Assembly: GCA_965214295.1 (NCBI GenBank)
Contig: OZ243944.1
Span: forward strand, 1,674,001-1,738,000
From: JAJDUF01 sp965214295
Lineage (GTDB): Bacteria > Chloroflexota > UBA11872 > UBA12225 > JAJDUF01
DNA length: 64,000 nucleotides
Direction of reading: 5' to 3'
Below are positions 1-8,621 of the stretch, piece after piece. Position 1 is the first letter of the stretch. Each line of letters opens with the position of its first letter. Under the pieces are notes generated by a model. That model had not been told where the DNA came from. It saw only the letters and a list, made by a program, of their open reading frames with translations, and ran no database searches. A program made the translations under genes and the position numbers.

Positions 1-255
1 GATGATCGGTCGGCCAGCGGGGCGATCTTTGCGCGCACAGTGGCGGGCAAGACCCTCACCTTTAGGTTGGCCGAGCGGACCGAGACGGCACCGCTCATCA
101 CCGATCAAGAGACGGGCACGAAGTGGCATGGCCTCTCCGGTGTGGCCCTCGATGGTCAGCTTGCCGGCCAACGGCTCACCGCGATTCCGGCCACGCCCTC
201 CTTCTGGTTTGGCTGGAAGGACCATTTCCCCAACACGGCGGTCTACGGCGAGTAG
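1..255 (+). CDS. DUF3179-family protein, C-terminal part
   Basis: The reading frame is open from the first base of the window and ends in TAG, giving the last 84 residues of a longer protein whose start lies outside. The stretch SASGAIFAR, then DQETGTKW, then FWFGW near the C-terminus matches my recollection of the end of DUF3179 proteins, which are secreted or membrane-anchored proteins of unknown function. No membrane segment or catalytic motif is visible in the surviving part. It is followed by a long gene-poor gap. The family call is recognition of motif order only. Confidence 0.6.
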   Translation, partial: DDRSASGAIFARTVAGKTLTFRLAERTETAPLITDQETGTKWHGLSGVALDGQLAGQRLTAIPATPSFWFGWKDHFPNTAVYGE

Positions 256-714
256 AATCGTCCTGCTCCCACTGGGGAGACTTTTTTTAGCCACAGAGAA
301 CACAGAGTAAGGGTGTCCCCCGGCGGAGCGGGACACTGGCCCCGCTAGGGTCCCTCCGCTTCGCAGGGGGACATAGATTCCCACGTGCGCGGGAATGACG
401 AGTGGCGAGGTGCGCCTTTCAGGAGTTGTGTCGTAGCGTGCGGCGAGGATCGCAACGATGGTCGCACGTTGATTATCGCGGGCTGTTGTGCGATAATCTC
501 GGCACAGGCAAATACGCTGGCCTGAATCAGCAAGCTGGGAGCCAGCACTGTAGCAATTACCACAGATGAACCGGCGGCATCTTTGTCGGTGAAACCCAGT
601 CCCTTGAGCGGCCCGGTGACAGGAAGGGCAGACCGGCATGGACCAAGAAGTTGTCGGTCATATGCCGCAGTGAGATTGTGTGGCCGGCAGTTGCCTAAGA
701 CGAGGCTTGGGAAT
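256..714. other. gene-poor gap with repeat and hairpin
   Basis: No convincing gene is present; the minus-strand open frame here is low complexity and antisense to the next gene. The gap holds one copy of the dispersed palindromic repeat (about 376-400) and a perfect 9-bp inverted repeat GATTATCGC/GCGATAATC (471-479 and 490-498, 10-bp spacer) that could be a hairpin or operator for the downstream proteasome-like gene. No good promoter was recognised. Confidence 0.5.
376..400. repeat. dispersed palindromic (REP-like) repeat
   Basis: An imperfect hairpin of the form GATTCCC-N-GGGAATGACG. Related copies recur in many gaps of the window in either orientation, always outside recognised genes. Confidence 0.65.
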
Positions 715-1563
715 ATGACTATCTGTCTGGGTGTCCTATGTGCCGATGTGGGCAAGGGATCACAAGCAGTAGTTGTTGCTTCAGACCGCATGGTAACTTG
801 GAGCGGCCTTGCCGAGTTCGAGCACGGAACCCCAAAGGTTGAAAGCGTAAGTGATCGAGTCGTAGGTTTGATTGCAGGGGATGCCCTTCGCGGTGCGGAG
901 TTGGTCCGCAGATTGCGGATTGCTGTTCCAGACACATCCCCCTTGGTAGAGAAGGTGGCTAGTGCTGCTGGCGATGTATATGCCGAATGACGCCGGGAAC
1001 AACTTGAAAGTGATTTGTTTACGCCTCGTGGTGTCTCCATGAGGGACTTTTATGCAGGATTACAGCAACAGTGGATGCCAAACATAGCACTAGCAATTGA
1101 TGAGCGGGTTCAGGATTTCGACTATGGTGTAGAGTTGATGATTGCAGGTGTTGATAGTGCGGGAGCGCACCTTCACATGGTATCCAATCATGGGGGGAAC
1201 TATCGTGATTATAGAAAGATCGGCTTTGCGGCAACGGGGAGTGGTGGTATACACGCTATCCAGTCCATTATTGGCTTTGGGCATGATCCTACTTGTACGC
1301 TTCACGAGACATTATTCCGGGTATATGTCTCAAAGCGCCGAGCAGAGGTCGCACCTGGAGTGGGACGGGATACCGATTTGACTGTCATCAGGGCAGGGGA
1401 CGGATGCCGCATTAATCTGGACGAAGAAGCACTTGAAGCTCTTGAAAAGCTGCGTGTTGAACACCAAGGGCCAGCAGTCGAGGAAGTAGAAGCGCGAGTA
1501 GCTAAGTTGGCACTGTTCCCGGATGAGACTGATGATGGCAAACAACTTGCAGCTAACGACTAG
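715..1563 (+). pseudogene. proteasome-like Ntn hydrolase split by in-frame TGA
   Basis: Two open segments in the same frame (to 990, and from 991) together read as one roughly 280-residue protein. The N-terminus MTICLGVLCAD puts a Thr right after the initiator, followed by an ASDRM motif and a TPK segment, the order seen in 20S-proteasome beta-like Ntn hydrolases (Thr nucleophile, Asp, Lys). The only interruption is TGA at 988-990 between VYAE and RREQLE; a Trp there would restore a natural sequence, so a TGG-to-TGA change is the simplest explanation. TGA ends several other genes in this window, so general recoding is unlikely. The part after the stop could restart at TTG 1015. Base composition looks AT-richer than neighbours. 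Pseudogene, sequencing error and readthrough cannot be separated from sequence alone. Confidence 0.6.
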
Positions 1564-1783
1564 CGCCGCTCCACCTGAGCATGGCGCCACACGACCACGA
1601 GTAGTCTACGCTGAACCTTGGCGTTGGCAAATCAAGCAGTGGCAGAACGAGAACAAACTGTTCAAGCTACGTATGGCCATCGCCAGGCGACTGGGGCGTA
1701 CCAATCTTCATATCCCGGAACCTGTAGAGCCTCCTGATCCAGGCGAGCGCAAGGACCGGATACAGCCGGCAGGTGGCGAGTAA
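1523..1783 (+). CDS. small hypothetical protein
   Basis: An 86-residue frame overlapping the end of the proteasome-like gene by about 40 bases, which would suit translational coupling; alternative starts lie a few codons in (MMANNLQ). It is Trp- and Arg-rich in the middle (PWRWQIKQWQ) and Pro-rich at the end, with no membrane segment or known motif. I do not recognise it. It could be a small partner of the upstream gene or a chance frame. Confidence 0.35.
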   Translation: MRLMMANNLQLTTSAAPPEHGATRPRVVYAEPWRWQIKQWQNENKLFKLRMAIARRLGRTNLHIPEPVEPPDPGERKDRIQPAGGE

Positions 1784-1861
1784 CGCGAGGGCAGCAGCCG
1801 GCGGGCTGCAATCCGCTACACTCGACCTACCGACAAGACCAAGCGCGTTGGAGGTCAGTGC

Positions 1862-2848
1862 ATGCCCCCGTATGATGTCGTCACGTTCGGCGAAGCGCTC
1901 CTGAGGCTGACGCCGCCGAGTTTCCAGCGGATCGAGCAGGCCACCACCTTCCACGGGAGCATCGGTGGCGCCGAGTTGAACACCGCCGTCGGGCTGGCGC
2001 GCCTGGGCATGCGCGTCACCTGGGTCTCCCGCCTGCCGCGCAATCCGCTGGGGCGGCTCATCGCCAACAGCGCCAGGGAGCACGGCGTAGACGTATCCCA
2101 CGTAGTCTGGTCCGATACGGACCGGGCGGGGGTGTATTTCCTGGAGGAAGGCGCGGCCCCGCGGCCGTCGTCGGTGCTCTACGACCGCGCGGATTCGGCC
2201 TGCGCGCGCCTCAAGCCGGAGGCGCTGGATTGGGACGCGATCCTCGCTGGCACGCAGGTATTCCACGTCACCGGGATTACCCCGGCCTTGAGCGCCGGCT
2301 GTCGCCAGGCAACGTTCGAGGCCATCGAGTCCGCTAAGGCCGCTGGTGCGCTGGTCAGCTTTGATCCCAACTTCCGCAGCAAGCTCTGGAGCACCGTGGA
2401 AGCCAAGCAGGTGTATCTGGGGATTGCCCCCCAGCTCGATATTCTGTTCTGCTCGCACGAAGGGCTGCGTGATTTCTACGACATCGTGGCCGACGACGCA
2501 ATTAGCGCCGCCCGGCAGGCGCAGGAGCGCTTTGGCCTGCAAGCGGTGGTCATGACGACCCGCGAAGCGCGCGGCGTGCATGACAACACGGTCGGCAGCA
2601 TTGTCGTCGCCGACCGGGTGTATCGGGATCGGGAGCGCGAAGTCGAGGTGGTCGAGCGGCTGGGCGCTGGTGATGCATATGCGGCCGGGTTGCTGTTCGG
2701 GCTACTCACTGGCGGCTGGGACAAGGCGGTGGCCTACGGCGGCGCAGCCGGCGCCCTCAAGCACTCGATTCCCGGCGACTTCCCCCTGCTCACCGAAGAG
2801 GAAATCCGCCAGGAGATCGAGGCGCCCTCCGTCCGCATCAGCCGCTAG
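1862..2848 (+). CDS. kdgK: PfkB-family sugar kinase, 2-keto-3-deoxygluconate kinase-like
   Basis: A 328-residue ribokinase-fold kinase that would phosphorylate a sugar or 2-keto-3-deoxy sugar acid in the cytoplasm. The N-terminus VVTFGEALLRL and the GGAELNTAVGLARLG segment are the family's substrate-side motifs. The C-terminal signature GAGDAYAAG lies at residues 268-276, with Asp271 as predicted catalytic base. Length is normal. GGAGG at 1850-1854 fixes the ATG start. The KDG-kinase assignment over fructokinase rests on overall resemblance and on enolase-superfamily dehydratases and an HpaI aldolase nearby, so substrate is inference. Its last codons and stop lie inside a 28-bp sequence repeated exactly at 4799. 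Confidence 0.85.
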   Translation: MPPYDVVTFGEALLRLTPPSFQRIEQATTFHGSIGGAELNTAVGLARLGMRVTWVSRLPRNPLGRLIANSAREHGVDVSHVVWSDTDRAGVYFLEEGAAPRPSSVLYDRADSACARLKPEALDWDAILAGTQVFHVTGITPALSAGCRQATFEAIESAKAAGALVSFDPNFRSKLWSTVEAKQVYLGIAPQLDILFCSHEGLRDFYDIVADDAISAARQAQERFGLQAVVMTTREARGVHDNTVGSIVVADRVYRDREREVEVVERLGAGDAYAAGLLFGLLTGGWDKAVAYGGAAGALKHSIPGDFPLLTEEEIRQEIEAPSVRISR

Positions 2849-2853
2849 TCCGG
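2826..2853 (+). repeat. 28-bp direct repeat, left copy
   Basis: This covers the last eight codons of the upstream kinase gene, its stop and five following bases. An identical 28-bp copy occurs at 4799-4826; identity stops abruptly on both sides. The pair brackets the membrane-protein gene. Confidence 0.9.
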
Positions 2854-2919
2854 AATGTGCATGAATGCGGAGAGTGCTAAGATATAGCATCCCCTGTCCC
2901 CATTCCGGATGAGTTGGTG

Positions 2920-4656
2920 ATGGAGTTTTTGTACAGTCCTGACGTGTACTCCATGCCCGCCGTCGCATTCATGGTGGCAACCGTAGCACTCTCTCTGCTA
3001 CTGCAACTGCGCCGTCGCTACCGTGATAACCTCGCGCTTTATAAGCGAGATAAGAAAGTAGCACTTGTTCTACTGGTGCAAATGCACCGTTACGATGTGC
3101 TGCTGGTCGGGTTGCTATGCCTGGCCATCCTGGTGTATAGCACGGGTAACCTCTCGCTACAGCCGGCCTACCCTTATGGTGATGGAATACAAAACTTGGA
3201 GCTGGGAATCCGACTGGCGCAGGAGGGGCGCTACAGTATCTGGGACGTCACCGGGTTTCACGAGCGCGAGCCGTTCGTGCCATTCCTGATTGCAGCCATC
3301 GACCTGACGCGGCGAGTACTCGGGCACGAGCCGGTGCTGCTGGTTTGTGTAGATCCCGACGTGGCAGCCGCACCAGCGTGTCCCCCGACATATCTGACGT
3401 ATGCGCCGTACAAAGTCCTGAACGTCGTGTTCCTGCTACTTGCCGGGGTGAGTGCTTTTTTTATTGTGCTGTGGTTCACCAGGGTAAAGTTGCTGGCGTA
3501 CGCCGCGTTGCTCCTCACGACGCAGAGCAGGGAGCTATTGTCAAGCGCTGACAGTTTCTACACCGAAGTACCCGCCGCCGGCCTCATGGTGGCAACCAGC
3601 GTATTTGCTCTGCTGACGATAACGCGGCGCCGCCCGATATACAGCGTGTTGCTGGGGTTGGTGCTCGCCGCGCTCGTGTTGACCAAGACCATTTTCGCCT
3701 ATCTGTGGATCTTTATCATCATCACCTTCGTGTTGTTGGACCTATCGAAGAAAAAGCTCGGCCGGTCAACCTTGACTCTCGTCGGGTTTTTCCTTGTCGC
3801 GTACTTCATCCCCCTCGGCGCTTGGATGACGCGCAACTACGCAACGTCCGGAGACTTTTCATTGGTGGCTGAACGACCAGCGGCCGAAGAGTGGGGTATA
3901 CGCGCCGCGTATAACGAGATGCGCGACGATGAGTTTTTCGCGGGCTTCTTGTTGTTCTTTCCCGTAACACGTTCGAATATTAACAACTTCTTCCCAAAAG
4001 AATCCTACGAGCGTCTCACGTCGTTTTATTTCGAAGATCTAGGCCGACGGGGTAAATTCTATAGTAGAGAAAGAGAGTTGAATGACGGAAGAGACAAGCA
4101 TATGGAGAAGGTGCCCCCAGGAATGACGTTCAGGCAGTGGAGTATAGACACGCTCGCAAGCGAAATGAGGGCAGAAATGCTTGCCGACCCCTGGCAGCAT
4201 TTCAGGGTATCACTGCTGTTGGGCTGGCGCGGTGTGTTTAGGTGTTGTTTTTTTGGGCTTGGGTATGACTTCATGCGAAGTGACCTGCTGCTCGCCGACA
4301 CATGGGGATTCACAGACTGGCCATCCTGGAGTTGGAGTCCGTTCGGCCCGGTTTGGAACAGCCTCGTCAGGATCACTACGTTTCTTGCGCTCATTGTTGT
4401 GCCGTTATGGTTCTGGTTTTCTCAGCGGCGGTTCGAGACGGTGCTCATTGTGCTGCCGGCACTCTATGCACATGGCCTGTATGCCGTGGCGTCATCCTTC
4501 ATTCCCCGCTATGGATTTCCCCTGATCCCACTGCGGATAGTGGCGGCGATGTTGCTCGTGTTCCTGTTGGTGTCCGCGCTGTACCGGCTAGGGATGAAGT
4601 CGGTTGAGTTCGTTACCGAATACCGGAAGAGATGCGGCAAAAGTAGATGGCAGTAG
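2920..4656 (+). CDS. polytopic membrane protein, GT-C glycosyltransferase-like
   Basis: A protein of about 578 residues with roughly ten or more hydrophobic segments along its length and a large hydrophilic loop near residues 310-420. An early extracytoplasmic loop carries a GDG motif followed by REPFVPFLIA, which resembles the first-loop acidic motif and the REP-x-P segment of lipid-linked-sugar glycosyltransferases of the GT-C fold (ArnT/PMT-like). A role in adding sugars to lipid or protein at the cell surface is inference. ATG at 2920 is chosen; TTG 2914 and GTG 2917 are alternatives, and no strong ribosome-binding site is visible. Base use is visibly AT-richer than the flanks, and the gene sits inside a 1973-bp segment bracketed by a 28-bp direct repeat, both suggesting acquisition. 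Confidence 0.6.
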   Translation: MEFLYSPDVYSMPAVAFMVATVALSLLLQLRRRYRDNLALYKRDKKVALVLLVQMHRYDVLLVGLLCLAILVYSTGNLSLQPAYPYGDGIQNLELGIRLAQEGRYSIWDVTGFHEREPFVPFLIAAIDLTRRVLGHEPVLLVCVDPDVAAAPACPPTYLTYAPYKVLNVVFLLLAGVSAFFIVLWFTRVKLLAYAALLLTTQSRELLSSADSFYTEVPAAGLMVATSVFALLTITRRRPIYSVLLGLVLAALVLTKTIFAYLWIFIIITFVLLDLSKKKLGRSTLTLVGFFLVAYFIPLGAWMTRNYATSGDFSLVAERPAAEEWGIRAAYNEMRDDEFFAGFLLFFPVTRSNINNFFPKESYERLTSFYFEDLGRRGKFYSRERELNDGRDKHMEKVPPGMTFRQWSIDTLASEMRAEMLADPWQHFRVSLLLGWRGVFRCCFFGLGYDFMRSDLLLADTWGFTDWPSWSWSPFGPVWNSLVRITTFLALIVVPLWFWFSQRRFETVLIVLPALYAHGLYAVASSFIPRYGFPLIPLRIVAAMLLVFLLVSALYRLGMKSVEFVTEYRKRCGKSRWQ

Positions 4657-4798
4657 ATTTTGCGGACTTGATGCCTAGCATGAGGGATAGCGCGCGCGAA
4701 AAGGAGAAGAGAGGGGGAAGAGGGCCTTTTGACCAGTGCGAGGCTTGGAACTCTCGCAGATGTAGAGGCGGGAAAAGATGATAGCAGCTTTGGGTCTA

Positions 4799-4826
4799 CC
4801 TCCGTCCGCATCAGCCGCTAGTCCGG
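4799..4826 (+). repeat. 28-bp direct repeat, right copy
   Basis: This is an exact duplicate of the 3' end of the kinase gene (2826-2853), now lying a few bases from the end of the minus-strand sialidase-like gene. It marks the right junction of the inserted segment. Confidence 0.9.
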
Positions 4827-4830
4827 GTGA

Positions 4831-5917
4831 TTAATCGAGCCGGAAAAAGGTGCCGGCGATGTAGCGTACTAGCTCGTGCTCATGCACCGGCTCGTCGCCG
4901 TCCTTGGTCGTGAACCAGTAGGCCGTGAACAGCCGGCCATCCGGCAGCTCGGTGACGACCGGATACCCCAGGTCCCAGCAATACGCGCCATCGCGGACCA
5001 CAAACTCCTCGCTCCAGGTCTCCCCTAGATCGTCGCTCACCACCCCCAGAATGCCACGACCCCCGCGCGCCGGATACTCGCGGCGAGCGAACAGGACCAG
5101 AATGCGCCCATCGTGCAGCACCAGGGCACGGGGCGAGCGATACCGGGGGCCGCTGTCGTCTCCAGGTGCCCGGTCGGGGAGTGGGCCGGTGAGGGGCAGG
5201 TTATACGTGCCGGGGCTGACAATCGCGCGCGGCGCCGACCAGCTCATGCCGTCGTCCTCGGAGAAGGCCACGTGGGGCCAGTTTTCGGGGAGCCGGTGCA
5301 TGACGCACAACAGCCGGTCATCGGGCAGCCGGTGTACCCCCAAATAGCTGTAGCCATAGAACATATCGGGCGCATGAGCCGCGCGAGCAATCTCGCTGAC
5401 GTACTCCCACGACAGGCCGTGGTCGTAGCTGGCATAGAAGCAGGCGACGTTGCGCCGATAGGTGGCTCCCACCATGCCGAGCACACCGTTGTCGAGCTGC
5501 ACGTGGCCGAGGTTCGCGCAGAGGAACCCGCCGTCGGGTGCCCACGATGGCCCCTCGATCAGCGTGGCGTGCCGCTCCCAAGTGCGGCCACGATCCCGGC
5601 TGCGGAGGGAAAAGGACGGGGGATGCTCGCGGCGGCCCAAGTGGAAGTTGATGCCCGGTGGGAGCTGTGGATCGTTCCGCAGCTCCCGACCACCAAAAGG
5701 AAACCTTAGATACTCGCCGTGGCAGAAGCGGCGCTTGGTAATCCACCGGCCCGGCCAGGTAGGCGACGGCAAGCTCGCCGTCGCCGAATTTCCAGATGCC
5801 GCCGCGGTTCGGCGCATACAGGTAGAGATGATCGTCGTAGTGGACGCGGATGTGCTCCACGTCATGCACCTCGACCTTTCGGGTGCCGAGTCTTCTTCTC
5901 GATGAGTGCGTTATCAT
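4831..5917 (-). pseudogene. sialidase/BNR-repeat exo-glycosidase-like gene with frameshift
   Basis: Downstream residues form a six-bladed-propeller type protein with Asp-box-like blades: SRDRGRTWE, SYDHGLSWE, SEDDGMSW and SDDLGETWSE are regularly spaced S-x-D-x-G-x-x-W motifs. The natural N-terminus is in another frame (MITHSSRRRLGTRK through YLYAPNRGGIWKFGDGELAVAYL) behind a good AAAGGAG site. The two frames meet near 5734-5740, where one base has to be removed to join GPVDY to KRRFCHGEYL. The gene is therefore frameshifted, by real decay or by a sequencing error. It would be an exo-sialidase or related glycan hydrolase of about 360 residues and is last in a minus-strand run with the sulfatase-like enzyme and the aldolase. 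Confidence 0.7.
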
Positions 5918-6036
5918 CGTGTGCTCCTTTCCCTATGGGGGTGGTCAGCAGCGATCAGCGCTGGGCTGATAACCGGACACGGAATGCACTCATCGCTTGC
6001 GGAGCGGGGCCGGGGAGCGGCTGCCGATAGTGCTGC

Positions 6037-6858
6037 TCACGCCAGGCGTTCGCCGAGCAGACCGCTGATGCCCTCGACAGCGCGCTGTGACGCCTCCAGT
6101 AGCATGACACTATCCAGGCCATAGCTCATGAACGTCGCGCCGCGGTCGGCCCACTTGCGGACGGCCGCGGCACTCCCGACGTGCGGGCCGCCCGCAATGC
6201 CGTTTTGCCGACACGCGGCCAGCATCCGCTTGATAGCCTGCTCCAGGTCGGGGTGGTCCAGCTGGCCAGGGATACCCATGGTGGCCGACAGGTCACCGGG
6301 GCCGACCAGGATAGCGTCCAGGCCGGGCACGGCTGCGATCTCCTCGACGTTCTCGATGCCTTGGGCGCTCTCCACCTTTACCGCCACCAGTAACTCACGG
6401 TTCTGCGCCTCGATCCAGGCAGCCGCGTCGGGATGCTCGAAGCCGGTATGTGTACCTACGGTGATCAGCCCGCGCGTACCGGCGGGCGCGTAGCGACAGG
6501 CGTTGACCACCAGCTCCGTTTCCGCGCGGGTGCTTACGTGGGGGGCAATCACGCCCATCGCTCCATTGTCCAAGGTCCGGGAGATCAGGAAATCGGCGAT
6601 ACCGCTCGGCCCGGCCAGCGGCACCGTACCGGCGAGCTTTGCTGCGGTGCAGAGCGGGGCCACATCCTCCATCGTGAGACCGGAGTGCTCCATATCGAAG
6701 TAGAGGAAGCTGAACCCGGCTTGGCCGGCGATCTGCGCCACCGCCGGGCAAGGAAAGGTGATACTGAGCACCCCGACACAGACTCGACCCGCGCGGAGGG
6801 CGCGGGTGACCGGATTGACCCAAGGGCTGATCGGTTGGCGCTGCGAACGTTCGCTCAT
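6037..6858 (-). CDS. HpcH/HpaI-family aldolase
   Basis: A 273-residue class II aldolase of the HpaI/RhmA type, which cleaves 2-keto-3-deoxy acids to pyruvate plus an aldehyde in the cytoplasm. Visible family features are FDMEHSGLTMEDV (active-site His), VKVESAQGIENV (metal-binding Glu) and ILVGPGDLSATMG (metal-binding Asp). The ATG is chosen at MSERSQ because AGAGGAG precedes it; a longer frame upstream lacks one and would run into the preceding gene. It lies 38 bp after the sulfatase-like gene, probably in the same transcript. A 2-keto-3-deoxyrhamnonate-type substrate would fit the rhamnonate-dehydratase-like gene at 38.9 kb, but that is inference. Confidence 0.8.
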   Translation of the reverse strand: MSERSQRQPISPWVNPVTRALRAGRVCVGVLSITFPCPAVAQIAGQAGFSFLYFDMEHSGLTMEDVAPLCTAAKLAGTVPLAGPSGIADFLISRTLDNGAMGVIAPHVSTRAETELVVNACRYAPAGTRGLITVGTHTGFEHPDAAAWIEAQNRELLVAVKVESAQGIENVEEIAAVPGLDAILVGPGDLSATMGIPGQLDHPDLEQAIKRMLAACRQNGIAGGPHVGSAAAVRKWADRGATFMSYGLDSVMLLEASQRAVEGISGLLGERLA

Positions 6859-6896
6859 TGGATGCTCCTCTCCGCAGCTCGGTAAGCTGGCCGGCG

Positions 6897-8621
6897 TTAG
6901 GCCAGGTCGCTCAACCGGTAGTATTGGGTGGGAGTGCAAAACAGCGCTTGAGGATTGGTGCGCTCCAGGGCGCCAAATGTCGTTCGACGGAGCGAGCTAC
7001 TATCGGTAGTAAAGCCCAACAACCGGGCAGTGGTCTCCGACCGGAAGGTCAGAGTAGTGCCTTGCGCGTCCTCGGCTACGAAAAGGGGGGTGTCCGCGGC
7101 GAGCGCGGGTGGGGCCGGCTCGGCATCGCTCGCGGTGACATCTCTGCGGAAGGGCGCGATCCGTGCTTCGGCCGCGCCGACGCTTTCCAGGAACCCGAGC
7201 AGAGCGGCGTGCAGCTCGCGGGCTACGGCGGGATGCTCGGTGAGCACATTGCGCGCTTGTGCCGGATCGCTGCCCAGGTGATACAGCTCGGAGGGCTGAC
7301 CGCGGGGGCTGGAGATCAGCGCCCACTCCTCCGTCGTCACCGTCAGCGCCTCTACCAGCCGGGTGGTGTCCGTATCGGTAGCAGCGGCTCCGTCGAAGGT
7401 AGCGACTTGGGTAGCTTGCCCTCGATGACCGGACATCAACGCGACCGGGAAGCGCCCACTGAAGGCGTGTGTGCGGATACGATCCGTCTCGCCGCGCACC
7501 AGCGGCCAGAGCGAGCGACCCTCCACCCCTGGCGGCGGTGCCACGTTCAGGAACTCCAAGATGGTGGATAGCAGGTCTACGTGCTGGGTCAGACCGGCAA
7601 TCCGTTTGCCGGCGCCGAGGCCTTGGGGGTGCCGGATCATCAGCGGGATGCGGATGCTTGGCTCGTAGAGTCGCCCCAACGTCCCACCCGGTTTGCCCTG
7701 CAAGTCGTGGTCGCCAAAGAGGTGGCCATGATCGGTGAGATGGACTACCAGGGTGTTGTCGGAAAGCCCTAGGACGTCCAGCTTGCCCAGTAGGTGCCCC
7801 AACCAGCGGTCGGACAGTGTGACCAGCGCGGCGTACAGGGCACGGACATGGTTATGCTCTTCCGGCGACAGGTAATCCGGACGCCCATATTGGGGATAGA
7901 TCACCTGGTCGCCCGTGAAGGACCGATCGGCATAGCGAGCCACGTCGAACGCGGGGGCATCGAACGGCTCGTGGGGGTCCCACATATCTATGTAGAGCAC
8001 AAATCCCGGTGGTCCTCCGGGCTGGCCCCGCCGATGGTTGCGCTCTAGCCAATCGGTCGCCGCCGAGATGGTGCGGGCGCACATCCAGTCCCGCTCGTAT
8101 ACGCGGCCGGCGGTGTTGCGGAGATACAACTGCGTGGCCGCCGGGCCTTGAAAACTGGATTGTCTCAGCTTATAGGGCGCAGCGGGCAACGGGATTTCTA
8201 CCGCGTCTACGTTGTAGCGGTCGGCGTGCTGGCCGCGAATCCACTCCCAACCGGCAAACCCACGGGTGAAGTTGTAGTCGTCATGGCCCAAGGCCGGCGT
8301 ATCGAAGAACAGCACCGGCAGGTAGCCGGCGCCACTCACCAACTCGGACAACACCACGTCGTCCGGTGCCAACGGCTGCCAGGGCCGGTGGGGAAAGCTA
8401 TAGCGCCCGGTAAAGATGTCGGTGCGACAGGGAATGGTCGGGTAGGACGAGACATAGAAGCGGTCGAACAGCGCCGATTGCGTGGCCAGCCGATCCAGCT
8501 GGGGGGTGTGAATAAACGGCTCGTCGGCCGCGCGGCCCAGCCGGGTCCATGGCGCCGGATCGCCATACGCAGCAACGTGATCGCGCCGCAGGCTGTCATT
8601 CATCAGGATGATGACGTTCAT
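6897..8621 (-). CDS. sulfatase-fold hydrolase with Thr at the nucleophile position
   Basis: A 574-residue alkaline-phosphatase-superfamily enzyme. Metal-site motifs are present: MNDSLRRDH at the N-terminus, DMWDPHEPF in the middle and HLTDHGHLFGDH later. The position that is Cys or Ser in formylglycine sulfatases (C-x-P-x-R) reads T-I-P-C-R, with Thr62 as the aligned nucleophile and Arg66 conserved, followed by TDIFTGRY. Thr nucleophiles are known in nucleotide pyrophosphatases and phosphopentomutases of the same superfamily. It may therefore be a phosphodiesterase or phosphatase, although automated annotation would say sulfatase. No signal peptide is seen. GGAGG precedes the ATG. It heads the minus-strand run with the aldolase and sialidase-like gene. 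Confidence 0.75.
   Translation of the reverse strand: MNVIILMNDSLRRDHVAAYGDPAPWTRLGRAADEPFIHTPQLDRLATQSALFDRFYVSSYPTIPCRTDIFTGRYSFPHRPWQPLAPDDVVLSELVSGAGYLPVLFFDTPALGHDDYNFTRGFAGWEWIRGQHADRYNVDAVEIPLPAAPYKLRQSSFQGPAATQLYLRNTAGRVYERDWMCARTISAATDWLERNHRRGQPGGPPGFVLYIDMWDPHEPFDAPAFDVARYADRSFTGDQVIYPQYGRPDYLSPEEHNHVRALYAALVTLSDRWLGHLLGKLDVLGLSDNTLVVHLTDHGHLFGDHDLQGKPGGTLGRLYEPSIRIPLMIRHPQGLGAGKRIAGLTQHVDLLSTILEFLNVAPPPGVEGRSLWPLVRGETDRIRTHAFSGRFPVALMSGHRGQATQVATFDGAAATDTDTTRLVEALTVTTEEWALISSPRGQPSELYHLGSDPAQARNVLTEHPAVARELHAALLGFLESVGAAEARIAPFRRDVTASDAEPAPPALAADTPLFVAEDAQGTTLTFRSETTARLLGFTTDSSSLRRTTFGALERTNPQALFCTPTQYYRLSDLA

Noticed and set aside
988..990. In-frame TGA as selenocysteine
   Set aside because: Trp fits the context, no SECIS-like hairpin was seen directly after it, and no selenium genes are near.
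345..1040. Long minus-strand frame over the proteasome-like gene
   Set aside because: It is antisense to a recognisable Ntn-hydrolase sequence, has no ribosome site or family features, and starts inside the other gene.
1667..2581. Minus-strand 304-residue frame
   Set aside because: Antisense shadow of the well-supported sugar kinase gene.
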